11,562 nucleotides of DNA. Origin: an uncultured Selenomonadales bacterium. Its GTDB lineage: Bacteria > Bacillota > Negativicutes > Selenomonadales > Selenomonadaceae. Below are positions 1-6,078 of the stretch, one piece after another. Below the pieces are notes generated by a model. That model saw nothing but the letters and a program-made list of their open reading frames with translations. It did not search any database and was not told where the DNA came from. Position 1 is the first letter of the stretch. Each line of letters starts with the position of its first letter. Location: the NCBI GenBank assembly GCA_946403735.1, contig CAMJAZ010000015.1, forward strand, positions 1 through 11,562, given 5' to 3'. The translations under genes and the position numbers were made by a program.

Positions 1-284
1 TAATGTCAGCATTCGTTTTGAACCTTGATTATAAAAATGCCTTCGCGATGATGAAACGTGACGCGGCGAAACATCCCAGTCCCAACGGCGGCTATGCAGA
101 AGCTACTGTAGCTGGTGCATTAAATATTCAACTTGGCGGAATAAATTCTTATTTCGGCATTCCACATTTCCGCGCTTATATGGGCGATCCCAATGAGCCG
201 TTAAACGCGCCACACATTTTGCTAACTATTCGGCTAATGTACACGGCGACAATTATTTTCCTAAGTCTAGCGATTATTTTTTAA
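1..284 (+). CDS. cbiB: Adenosylcobinamide-phosphate synthase CbiB/CobD, C-terminal part
   Basis: This is the C-terminal part of the membrane enzyme that joins adenosylcobyric acid to an aminopropanol (phosphate) arm in adenosylcobalamin synthesis. The reading frame (first full codon at 3) is open to the window edge, so the ATG at 3 is only an internal Met and the gene is cut off. Family hallmarks are visible: a block reading RDAAKHPSPNGGYAEA, followed by AGALNIQLGG and then the YMGDP motif. An HILLTIRLMY segment runs into a terminal hydrophobic stretch of about 15 residues that fits the last membrane helix. Only about 93 residues of a protein usually near 310 are visible. No clear terminator follows the stop. 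The recognition rests on conserved family motifs and is secure; whether a cobalamin gene cluster lies upstream cannot be seen. Confidence 0.9.
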   Translation, partial: MSAFVLNLDYKNAFAMMKRDAAKHPSPNGGYAEATVAGALNIQLGGINSYFGIPHFRAYMGDPNEPLNAPHILLTIRLMYTATIIFLSLAIIF

Positions 285-333
285 AAGCGTAAGTTTAAAT
301 TTTGTACAGTAGCGCGTTTTTTGTCGACGTTAC

Positions 334-363
334 TTTACAATTTTTATTTTTGTGTTGTATAAT
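334..363 (+). promoter_or_regulatory. Sigma-70-type promoter between cbiB and dprA
   Basis: A perfect TATAAT -10 box lies at 358-363. Upstream is TTTACA at 334-339 (18-base spacer) or, in the other register, TTACAA at 335-340 (17-base spacer). Transcription would start near 370. It points into the short terminator-bounded segment before dprA, so it drives either a small RNA or dprA by read-through. Confidence 0.6.
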
Positions 364-369
364 CCACTT

Positions 370-444
370 GTTAATTTTAAAAGATCGGTGGTAATGCAAC
401 TTGATACAATAAAAAGCCCTCCAAAGTGGAGGGTAAATTTTTAA
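370..444 (+). ncRNA. Candidate short RNA or attenuated leader upstream of dprA
   Basis: The segment between the predicted transcription start near 370 and the terminator ending at about 441 would give a transcript of roughly 75 bases. It does not match any riboswitch or T-box pattern I know. A 16-codon reading frame (ATG at 394, TAA at 442-444) runs straight through the terminator hairpin, so translation could in principle open the hairpin. Its only Shine-Dalgarno-like stretch (GGTGG, 387-391) sits too close to the ATG to be convincing. The call is an inference from the promoter-terminator spacing alone. Confidence 0.3.
412..441 (+). terminator. Intrinsic terminator (or attenuator) before dprA
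   Basis: CCCTCC at 417-422 and GGAGGG at 428-433 form a perfect 6-bp GC-rich stem with loop AAAGT. An A tract precedes it and a TAAATTTTT run follows. It lies between the promoter at 334-363 and dprA, so some read-through or a second start is needed if this promoter feeds dprA. Confidence 0.75.
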
Positions 445-545
445 GGCAGTAGGTACAATTTAATTTTGGAGAAAATTTTTCAAGCATACTTAAAGTAAAC
501 AATGTACAGATAAACTTTTAGAACTTCAAACATAATCGATTGAAC

Positions 546-1682
546 ATGGAAAAATATTATATCGCGGCGATATGCGGGGCTCAACAAATTGGCAGTGCAC
601 GTGTACAAAAATTGCTGAAAATTTTCGGTAACGCTAAAGAAATTTGGACAGCTGAACGTGGCGAACTTGAAAAAGCTGGTCTGCCAAGTAAGGCGCTGGA
701 GTCTTTCATAGATTTTCGTAGCAAAAATCCTAAAGCGCCAGAAAAGCTGATTGATTATTGTATTGAAACTGGTGTTAAGTTGTGCAGTTTTGCAGACGAC
801 GATTACCCACCAATATTGAAAGAAATTCAGTTGCCGCCGCCTGTCTTCTATTATTACGGACAACTTCAAACTTTCGCCGAACGTATTGCAATGGTTGGTA
901 CGCGAAGTAATACGCCTTACGGTCAACGTATCGCTATGGAAATTGCAGAAGGACTTGCCGCCGCTGGTATAACGATTGTCAGCGGCGCGGCTCGTGGCAT
1001 TGACACTTATTCACATATTGGCGCGATGAAGTACGGGCGAACTGTCGCAGTTTTAGGTTGCGGCATTGCTTACGCTTTCATAGGTACACGTGAAAAAGTT
1101 ATTCGACAAATCGCTGAAAACGGTGTTGTTATGACAGATTTTAATCCTTCACAAAGAGCTGGCGCAGAAACTTTTCCTGCGCGTAACAGAATTATCGCGG
1201 GACTTAGTCGCGGCGTCATTATGGTTGAAGCTGGCAAAAAAAGCGGCGCTAATATAACTTGTAGCTACGCTGGCGATTATGGGCGTGACGTTTTCGCAGT
1301 GCCTGGAAATGTTGATTCGCCAAAAAGTATTGGCTGCAATGAATTGATTCGTGACAGCGGCGGCGGAACTTTAATAAGAAGTGCTAATGATATTTTGGAT
1401 TTTTACAACTGGTCTAAAAATGAATCTGTCATTAAAATTAAAAATGAATCTGTCGACAAAAATATTTCTGAAAAGAAAATTGATATTGAATCTTTAAAGC
1501 TTGAAGGCGTCGAGAAAAAAGTTTTTGACGCGATACCTTCAGGCGATTTTATTGAAGATGAGAAAATTTTACTGGCAGTTGACGCAGTGATTGAACCTTA
1601 CGAACTTTCGTCAGTTTTGTTGCAACTTGAATTGAAAAATTGTATCGTCGAGCAAGACGGAAGATACACTAGGAAAACATAA
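546..1682 (+). CDS. dprA: DNA-processing protein DprA/Smf
   Basis: DprA binds incoming single-stranded DNA during natural transformation and loads RecA; it is also kept in many bacteria not known to be competent. The central Rossmann-like domain (about residues 108-275) carries the family signatures GTRSNTPYG, VSGAARGID, TFPARNRIIAGLS and FAVPGNVDSP followed by GCNELI. An N-terminal helix-hairpin-helix/SAM-like region (about 5-60) precedes it. A C-terminal winged-helix region (about 318-376) follows a charged linker. The length (378 residues from this start) is normal. The ATG at 546 was chosen; an in-frame TTG at 540 would add two residues. Neither has a good Shine-Dalgarno sequence, so translation may be weak or leaderless. 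It lies 21 bases before the topA-like gene, probably in one operon with it and trmFO. Confidence 0.95.
   Translation: MEKYYIAAICGAQQIGSARVQKLLKIFGNAKEIWTAERGELEKAGLPSKALESFIDFRSKNPKAPEKLIDYCIETGVKLCSFADDDYPPILKEIQLPPPVFYYYGQLQTFAERIAMVGTRSNTPYGQRIAMEIAEGLAAAGITIVSGAARGIDTYSHIGAMKYGRTVAVLGCGIAYAFIGTREKVIRQIAENGVVMTDFNPSQRAGAETFPARNRIIAGLSRGVIMVEAGKKSGANITCSYAGDYGRDVFAVPGNVDSPKSIGCNELIRDSGGGTLIRSANDILDFYNWSKNESVIKIKNESVDKNISEKKIDIESLKLEGVEKKVFDAIPSGDFIEDEKILLAVDAVIEPYELSSVLLQLELKNCIVEQDGRYTRKT
1416..1454 (+). repeat. 15-bp direct repeat in the DprA linker
   Basis: The 15-base sequence AAAAATGAATCTGTC occurs at 1416-1430 and again at 1440-1454, a 24-base period that keeps frame and encodes two copies of KNESV. 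It falls in the low-complexity charged linker between the Rossmann core and the winged-helix domain, where an in-frame duplication would be tolerated. Confidence 0.8.
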
Positions 1683-1703
1683 AACTTTGGAAAGGAAATT
1701 TTT

Positions 1704-3323
1704 ATGGCTGTAAAAAAAATTTTGAAATCGCTGGTACTTACTGACAGCGCGGGTAAAGCAAGAACGTTGAAAAAAATTTTAGGTCAATCCTATTTGGTAC
1801 TTTCTACGGACGGATTTTTAAAGGACTTGCCGAAAAGTCGAATCGGCATTGACGAAGATTATTCGCCAGATTATATCACGGTGCGCGGCAAAGGTACGTT
1901 GCTTGCCAGTTTGAAGAAAGAAACTTTGAATGCACGAAGAATTTTTTTAGCGACTAATCCAGACCTGCGCGGAGAATTTTTAGCGCGGCAGTACTGCGAA
2001 ATTTTCGGCGTCAATCCAAATTCCAACTGTCGAATCTACTTTGATGAAGTTACACGCGACGCAATTAAAAATTCGTTGGACAAAGCCCGTCCGATTGATG
2101 ATAAGCTTGCAGATGCCTATCAAGCTAAGCAAATTATTGACAAGTTTGTCAGTCACAAAATCGGCGAATACCTTTCCTGCAAAATTTATCGCGGCGTAAA
2201 AGTTGGACGTTTTCGCGCAATGTTGCTAAAACTTATCGAAAATTTTCAGCACGTCGATGAATTTAAACTTGACGGAAAATTTACCTTCGCGAAACTTCAA
2301 ATGTTAGCCGCGCAGAAATTAAATTTTTCAGCGATAAAAACGCGCCTGCTTGCTGAACAACTTTTCGACGGCATTAACTTTGAAAAGGAAGGATACGGCG
2401 GCTTAATCACGTATCCATACGGCGAAATTAAATTGTCGGCGGATAAGCGTACACCTGCTGACGTTAAAGCTTATCTAAATGACAGTCAATTCAAATTGTA
2501 CGAGCTGATTTATTCGCGCAGTGGTGATGAAAAAATTTCCGCGCAAAGTCAATCTACGGAATTATCGCTGATGATGACGCTTGAAAATTTAGGCGTGAAT
2601 TGGTCTGACGTTTACGCGGTAGGTGTGGCAAGTCTTATTAAGCGAAAATATATTACGGCGGAAAATTCTGCGTTGAAGATGACGGAATTGGGGCGCAGAG
2701 TTTTAACGTCGGTTGATGAATTTTTCAGCGAAGATTTCAACGTCGATAGTTACAAAAAAATTTCCGCGCAGGTTGATGAAGTTGTCAACGGTCACGCAGA
2801 AAAAATTTCTGTCATTGAAAATTATTGTGCGCAGTTCAACAAAAATTTTGATAAGGCAATGGATGAACTTGGCGACGACGCTAAACCGCAAGATGAACCT
2901 GAAGTTTACAGCGAGGAAGTTTGCGACAAATGCGGACGACCTATGCTGGTTAAGCACGGGCGCTATGGATTTTTCCTTGCTTGTTCAGGTTATCCAGAAT
3001 GTAAAAATATCAAGCCGATTGTAAATTATTTGGAGCAGAAGTGTCCGAAATGTGGCGAGCGATTGACTAAGCGGGAATTTGGACGCGGGAAAATTTTGTG
3101 TCGATGTGAACATTATCCAACTTGCGACTTTCAAACTTGGGATGAGCCGCAGAATACGCCATGTAAAACTTGCGGAGCGACAATGTTTATACGTCGTTTT
3201 AAAAATCGTGCGTCAATGTTTTATTGTGGAAATGAAAATTGCCCTTCGCGCAAAGATCATCCGATAAATAAAATTATTGCTGATGCGAAAAAGCGTTCCG
3301 AATCACGAAAAAAAATAAATTAG
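1704..3323 (+). CDS. topA: Topoisomerase I homologue with degenerate active site
   Basis: It sits in the usual topA position between dprA and trmFO and is clearly a type IA topoisomerase relative: SAGKART and FLKDLPKS near the N-terminus, DYITVRGKG, the GLITYP block around the catalytic tyrosine (Y237), and a TELG block. Three four-cysteine zinc modules follow (C407/C410/C427/C433; C447/C450/C466 or C468/C474; C487/C490/C508/C513), then a basic tail. At 539 residues it is about 150 shorter than typical Bacillota TopA. Key residues have changed. The first acidic residue (family VES) is D14 in TDS; the acidic motif DPDREGE reads NPDLRGE (85-91); the arginine two residues after the tyrosine is Y239. 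The HEAIRPT and GIGRPSTYA blocks are absent or unrecognisable. The ATG follows an AAGGAAA ribosome site. DNA binding is likely; DNA relaxation is doubtful. Part of the dprA-trmFO operon. Confidence 0.85.
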   Translation: MAVKKILKSLVLTDSAGKARTLKKILGQSYLVLSTDGFLKDLPKSRIGIDEDYSPDYITVRGKGTLLASLKKETLNARRIFLATNPDLRGEFLARQYCEIFGVNPNSNCRIYFDEVTRDAIKNSLDKARPIDDKLADAYQAKQIIDKFVSHKIGEYLSCKIYRGVKVGRFRAMLLKLIENFQHVDEFKLDGKFTFAKLQMLAAQKLNFSAIKTRLLAEQLFDGINFEKEGYGGLITYPYGEIKLSADKRTPADVKAYLNDSQFKLYELIYSRSGDEKISAQSQSTELSLMMTLENLGVNWSDVYAVGVASLIKRKYITAENSALKMTELGRRVLTSVDEFFSEDFNVDSYKKISAQVDEVVNGHAEKISVIENYCAQFNKNFDKAMDELGDDAKPQDEPEVYSEEVCDKCGRPMLVKHGRYGFFLACSGYPECKNIKPIVNYLEQKCPKCGERLTKREFGRGKILCRCEHYPTCDFQTWDEPQNTPCKTCGATMFIRRFKNRASMFYCGNENCPSRKDHPINKIIADAKKRSESRKKIN

Positions 3324-3354
3324 AAACTATAAAAAAATTTTTTGGTAAATTAAA

Positions 3355-4728
3355 ATGACGATAAATCATTACGAATTAAGCATTCCTAATTACGCATTAA
3401 AAAAAGTTCATATAATCGGCGCGGGGTTGGCAGGCAGTGAAGCGGCATTTCAAGTTGCACTGCGCGGCGTCGACGTTTTTTTGTACGAAATGCGACCACT
3501 TAAACAAACTCCTGCGCATAAAACGGCGAATTTTGCTGAACTTGTCTGTAGCAATTCACTTCGTGCGGCTGGACTTTCCAACGCTGTCGGCGTACTCAAA
3601 GAAGAAATGCGCAAACTTCATTCCGTGATTATGGCGGCGGCTGATGAAAATAAAATTCCTGCAGGTGGAGCGCTTGCAGTTGACCGCGAAAATTTTAGTG
3701 CGGCTGTTACGTCGAAAGTTAAATCGCGCGTCCACTTCGTACAGGGCGAAATTACCAGCTTAAAAAATTTTAGCGCGGACGATATTTTAATAATCGCTAG
3801 TGGACCTTTGACGGACGGACTTTTAGCGGATGAAATTAAAAAGTTGACAGGCGGCGACGGCTTTTATTTTTACGACGCGGCAGCGCCAATCGTTACGCTT
3901 GATTCTATAAACTTCGACAAGGCTTTCAAGGCGTCACGTTACGGCAAGGGCGCTGAAATTGGTGACGGTTCAGAAACTGCGTACATAAATTGCCCAATGA
4001 CGCAGGAAGAATATTTAAATTTCCGCGCAGAGTTAATCGCGGCTGAAAAAACTAAACCTCACGACTTTGAGCAGGAAATTTTCTTTGAAGGTTGCTTGCC
4101 AGTCGAAGTTTTAGCGGCACGCGGTGAAGATACGTTGCGATTTGGTCCGCTTAAACCAGTTGGGCTTGAAGATCCGCGTAATGGAAAATTACCTTATGCC
4201 GTCGTACAACTGCGACAGGATAACTGCGCGGCGACGTTGTACAACTTGGTAGGCTTTCAAACGCATTTGACGTGGGGCGAACAGCGCAGAGTTTTCCGAA
4301 TGATACCAGGACTTGAAGCGGCAGAAATTGTACGCTACGGCGTCATGCACAGGAACACTTACATAAATTCTCCAGAAGTTTTATTGCCGACGTTTCAATT
4401 AAAATCAGCGCCACAAATTTTTTTCGCAGGACAAATAACGGGCGTTGAAGGTTACGTCGAATCAGCGGCGACAGGTTTAATGGCGGGAATAAATGCGGCG
4501 CGATTAGCTAAAAACTTAGACGCAATAACTTTTCCAGCTAAAACTTGTCACGGCGCATTGGCACGGTACATTACGACGCCGAATAAAAATTTTCAGCCTA
4601 TGAACGTTACATTTGGACTTTTTCCACCGTTGGAAGGTAAAGTTAGAAAATCCAGCCGCAAAGAAAAATTATCTGCGCGGGCATTGGAAACGTTAGAAAA
4701 ATTTATTGTGTTTTATTGTATACTTTAG
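3355..4728 (+). CDS. trmFO: Folate/FAD-dependent tRNA m5U54 methyltransferase TrmFO
   Basis: TrmFO (Gid) makes 5-methyluridine at position 54 of the tRNA T-loop, using methylenetetrahydrofolate and reduced FAD. The FAD-binding motif GAGLAGSEAA is at residues 22-31. The two functional cysteines are present as C65 in VCSNSLR and C247 in FEGCLPVE. Other family blocks include RFGPLKPVGL (262-271), YNLVGFQTHL and AGQITGVEGY near 358. Length is 457 residues against about 435 usually. The excess is mainly an N-terminal extension of about 14 residues before KKVHIIGAG, encoded by a run of 7-bp repeats. ATG 3355 is the only usual start codon before the FAD motif, and its ribosome site is weak. The gene lies 31 bases after the topA-like gene. 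The common downstream partners xerC and hslVU are not here; mscL follows instead. Confidence 0.95.
   Translation: MTINHYELSIPNYALKKVHIIGAGLAGSEAAFQVALRGVDVFLYEMRPLKQTPAHKTANFAELVCSNSLRAAGLSNAVGVLKEEMRKLHSVIMAAADENKIPAGGALAVDRENFSAAVTSKVKSRVHFVQGEITSLKNFSADDILIIASGPLTDGLLADEIKKLTGGDGFYFYDAAAPIVTLDSINFDKAFKASRYGKGAEIGDGSETAYINCPMTQEEYLNFRAELIAAEKTKPHDFEQEIFFEGCLPVEVLAARGEDTLRFGPLKPVGLEDPRNGKLPYAVVQLRQDNCAATLYNLVGFQTHLTWGEQRRVFRMIPGLEAAEIVRYGVMHRNTYINSPEVLLPTFQLKSAPQIFFAGQITGVEGYVESAATGLMAGINAARLAKNLDAITFPAKTCHGALARYITTPNKNFQPMNVTFGLFPPLEGKVRKSSRKEKLSARALETLEKFIVFYCIL
3361..3402 (+). repeat. Degenerate 7-bp tandem repeat array in the 5' end of trmFO
   Basis: Five consecutive heptamers related to ATTACGC fill 3368-3402: ATTACGA, ATTAAGC, ATTCCTA, ATTACGC, ATTAAAA. 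A poorer sixth unit (ATAAATC) lies at 3361-3367. The array is within codons 3-16 of trmFO, upstream of the first conserved residue. Seven is not a multiple of three, so gain or loss of one unit would shift the reading frame. Confidence 0.65.
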
Positions 4729-4841
4729 GGTATAACGCAATCGAAAAATTATAGCTATGTTTTTTTCGCATTCATCGATACAACGTAAATTTTTTCTGTC
4801 GGCATACAACAAATGGCATAAACGGCAAAGGTGATTGTTAA

Positions 4842-4870
4842 TTGACAATTCGTTTTGTTTTTGCTATCAT
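4842..4870 (+). promoter_or_regulatory. Strong sigma-70-type promoter for the mscL operon
   Basis: A perfect TTGACA at 4842-4847 and TATCAT at 4865-4870 are separated by the ideal 17 bases. Transcription would start near 4877. It is the best consensus promoter in the window and points at mscL about 100 bases downstream, through a structured leader. The rest of the 247-base gap after trmFO holds no gene I can support. Confidence 0.75.
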
Positions 4871-4881
4871 TTACACGATAA

Positions 4882-4939
4882 AACTCCCTTCTGTTTTTTT
4901 GTTGGTTCAACTGAAATTGAACAGAGGAGTTATATTTTT
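4882..4939 (+). promoter_or_regulatory. Terminator-like hairpin in the mscL leader
   Basis: AACTCC (4882-4887) pairs with GGAGTT (4926-4931), extended by TCTG (4890-4893) with CAGA (4922-4925) across a 2-base bulge. Inside, GTTCAA (4905-4910) pairs with TTGAA(C) (4917-4922). The outer stem is followed by TATATTTTTG. It begins only a few bases after the predicted start of transcription, so it may act as an attenuator of mscL, stabilise the 5' end, or terminate a short RNA of about 60 bases. Function is inferred from shape only. Confidence 0.45.
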
Positions 4940-4975
4940 GTCAAGAATTTAAATTTTTATTAGGGAGTGAAGTAT

Positions 4976-5413
4976 GTGTTTTCGGAATGGAAGAAATTTA
5001 TTTTGAGAGGTAATGTTATAGATCTCTCGGTAGGCGTAGTCGTGGGCGCAGCGTTTTCTAAGATAGTATCTTCGTTTACAGCTGATATTTTAATGCCCCC
5101 GCTCGGGATGCTCGTCGGAAAGTTGGACTTTTCCAATTATTTCATAAATCTTTCAGATGTTGAATATGCATCATTGGCGGCGGCTAAAGAGGCTGGCGCA
5201 CCAGTAATAGCTTACGGCGCATTTTTAAATTCGTGTTTGGACTTTTTAATTGTAGCAACCGCGATATTTATTTTGATAAAGCAGGTAAATAGATTTATGC
5301 CAGCACCTCCACCACCACCACCTGATCCACGTAAATGCCCGTACTGCAAAGAAACAGTAGCAGACGAAGCGACGAAGTGTCCGCATTGCGCATCCGATAT
5401 TGCAGGCAAGTAG
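4976..5413 (+). CDS. mscL: Large-conductance mechanosensitive channel MscL with C-terminal zinc ribbon
   Basis: MscL is a pentameric inner-membrane pore that opens under membrane tension and releases solutes during osmotic downshock. Family features: the amphipathic N-terminus ending in LRGNVIDLSVGVVVG, a first membrane helix running to ADILMPPLG, a periplasmic loop of about 30 residues, and a second helix in FLNSCLDFLIVATAIFIL. After it the usual C-terminal helical bundle is replaced by a polyproline linker and a CxxC-x10-CxxC zinc ribbon (C121, C124, C135, C138). GTG 4976 was chosen because GGAG at 4964-4967 lies 8 bases upstream; the in-frame GTG at 4967 would overlap that site, and using it adds three residues. 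A strong promoter lies upstream and a secreted-protein gene follows closely. Channel identity is certain; the ribbon's role is unknown. Confidence 0.95.
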   Translation: MFSEWKKFILRGNVIDLSVGVVVGAAFSKIVSSFTADILMPPLGMLVGKLDFSNYFINLSDVEYASLAAAKEAGAPVIAYGAFLNSCLDFLIVATAIFILIKQVNRFMPAPPPPPPDPRKCPYCKETVADEATKCPHCASDIAGK

Positions 5414-5436
5414 CTAACAAATTTTAGGTGAATGAT

Positions 5437-5940
5437 ATGTTCAAAAAAGTTTCTTTGTTTTTTGCGGCGATTATAATTTTGTCCTGCAGTCAAGCATTGG
5501 CGGCAAATACTACGACCATTTTCAACGGCGACGAAAAAGCATTTGTCAACGCATACAATGACGTTGCGAAAAAGTTGGGGCTTACGACGTACAAAAAAGA
5601 ACCGTCCCAACAAGAAGACGACGTATTCAGTTTTGAACTTACTGAAAACGCTGACAGTTCTTTTATATTGATTCAGTGCAAAGGTAAATCCATCACAAAA
5701 TGTGGGCTTTTGACGGTCGATAAAGCGCTTGCCGAAAAAACTTTCACAGCGTGGCTTAAGATTTGCGGCTTGACTGACGCAGAAATTAATGTTGAGCCAG
5801 TCTTCAATGCAGATGATACGAACGTTAAATTGTACTGCGCGGCATTGAAAGGCAATGTCGATGTCAAAACCTTTGCAATGGAAGGCGAAAATAAAGAAAC
5901 ATTTTACACTGTCATAATAGCTGGAGACGAACAAAAATAA
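5437..5940 (+). CDS. Small secreted protein of unknown function
   Basis: I do not recognise a family. The product of 167 residues starts with a basic end (MFKK), a hydrophobic core (VSLFFAAIIILSC) and a probable signal-peptidase site at ALA-A (20-23), so it should be exported. C17 lies in the hydrophobic segment; a lipobox reading ILSC is imperfect but not excluded. The mature part is acidic and lysine-rich, with four cysteines (C81, C89, C110, C134) that could form two disulfides. ATG 5437 was chosen because AGGTGA (5426-5431) is well placed before it; a GTG at 5428 overlaps that site. It begins 23 bases after the mscL stop and ends before a strong terminator, so it is very likely co-transcribed with mscL. 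A role at the cell envelope is inference only. Confidence 0.75.
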   Translation: MFKKVSLFFAAIIILSCSQALAANTTTIFNGDEKAFVNAYNDVAKKLGLTTYKKEPSQQEDDVFSFELTENADSSFILIQCKGKSITKCGLLTVDKALAEKTFTAWLKICGLTDAEINVEPVFNADDTNVKLYCAALKGNVDVKTFAMEGENKETFYTVIIAGDEQK

Positions 5941-5966
5941 AGCTGTAGCATACAAAAAATTTTATA

Positions 5967-6003
5967 AGTGGTTGGAAGTTCAAATCCAATCACTATTTTT
6001 TTG
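5967..6003 (+). terminator. Intrinsic terminator of the mscL operon
   Basis: A 10-bp stem pairs 5967-5976 with 5985-5994 (one G-U pair) around an 8-base loop AGTTCAAA, followed directly by an A and a run of eight T. It closes the mscL-secreted protein unit. The loop resembles a tRNA T-loop but no tRNA is present. The remaining bases to 6078 show no clear promoter. Confidence 0.85.
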
Positions 6004-6078
6004 TTTTATCGTCGCGTCTGCTGAAATTTTATAAAATTTTTGCAGGGAAATTTAAATTGAAAGTTGAATAATGCCGCC

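Noticed and set aside
394..444. A 16-codon leader peptide gene
   Set aside because: The ribosome site is too close to the ATG, there is no run of a regulatory amino acid, and the frame may be open by chance. Kept only as a remark under the candidate RNA.
480..926. Minus-strand open frame of 148 codons
   Set aside because: It overlaps the start of dprA on the other strand and has no recognisable motif; the dprA frame is strongly supported.
1944..1980. Frameshift or sequencing error as the cause of the altered topA acidic motif
   Set aside because: Residues on both sides (FLAT before, RGEF and following helices after) are in the same frame as the family pattern. The changes are clean codon substitutions, and further active-site changes occur elsewhere in the gene.
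4715..4741. Hairpin across the trmFO stop (ATTG-TATAC with GTATA-CAAT and a 3-base bulge)
   Set aside because: It is AT-rich, bulged and not followed by a T run, so it is not a credible terminator.
5212..5955. Minus-strand open frame of 247 codons
   Set aside because: It lies opposite mscL and the secreted-protein gene, crosses the junction between them, has a polyglycine run that mirrors the polyproline linker, and lacks any family motif.
5967..5994. T-arm-like sequence (GTTCAAATCC) suggesting a tRNA 3' half
   Set aside because: No acceptor, D or anticodon arms fit upstream, and the pairing extends to a 10-bp stem with a T run after it. This is an intrinsic terminator.
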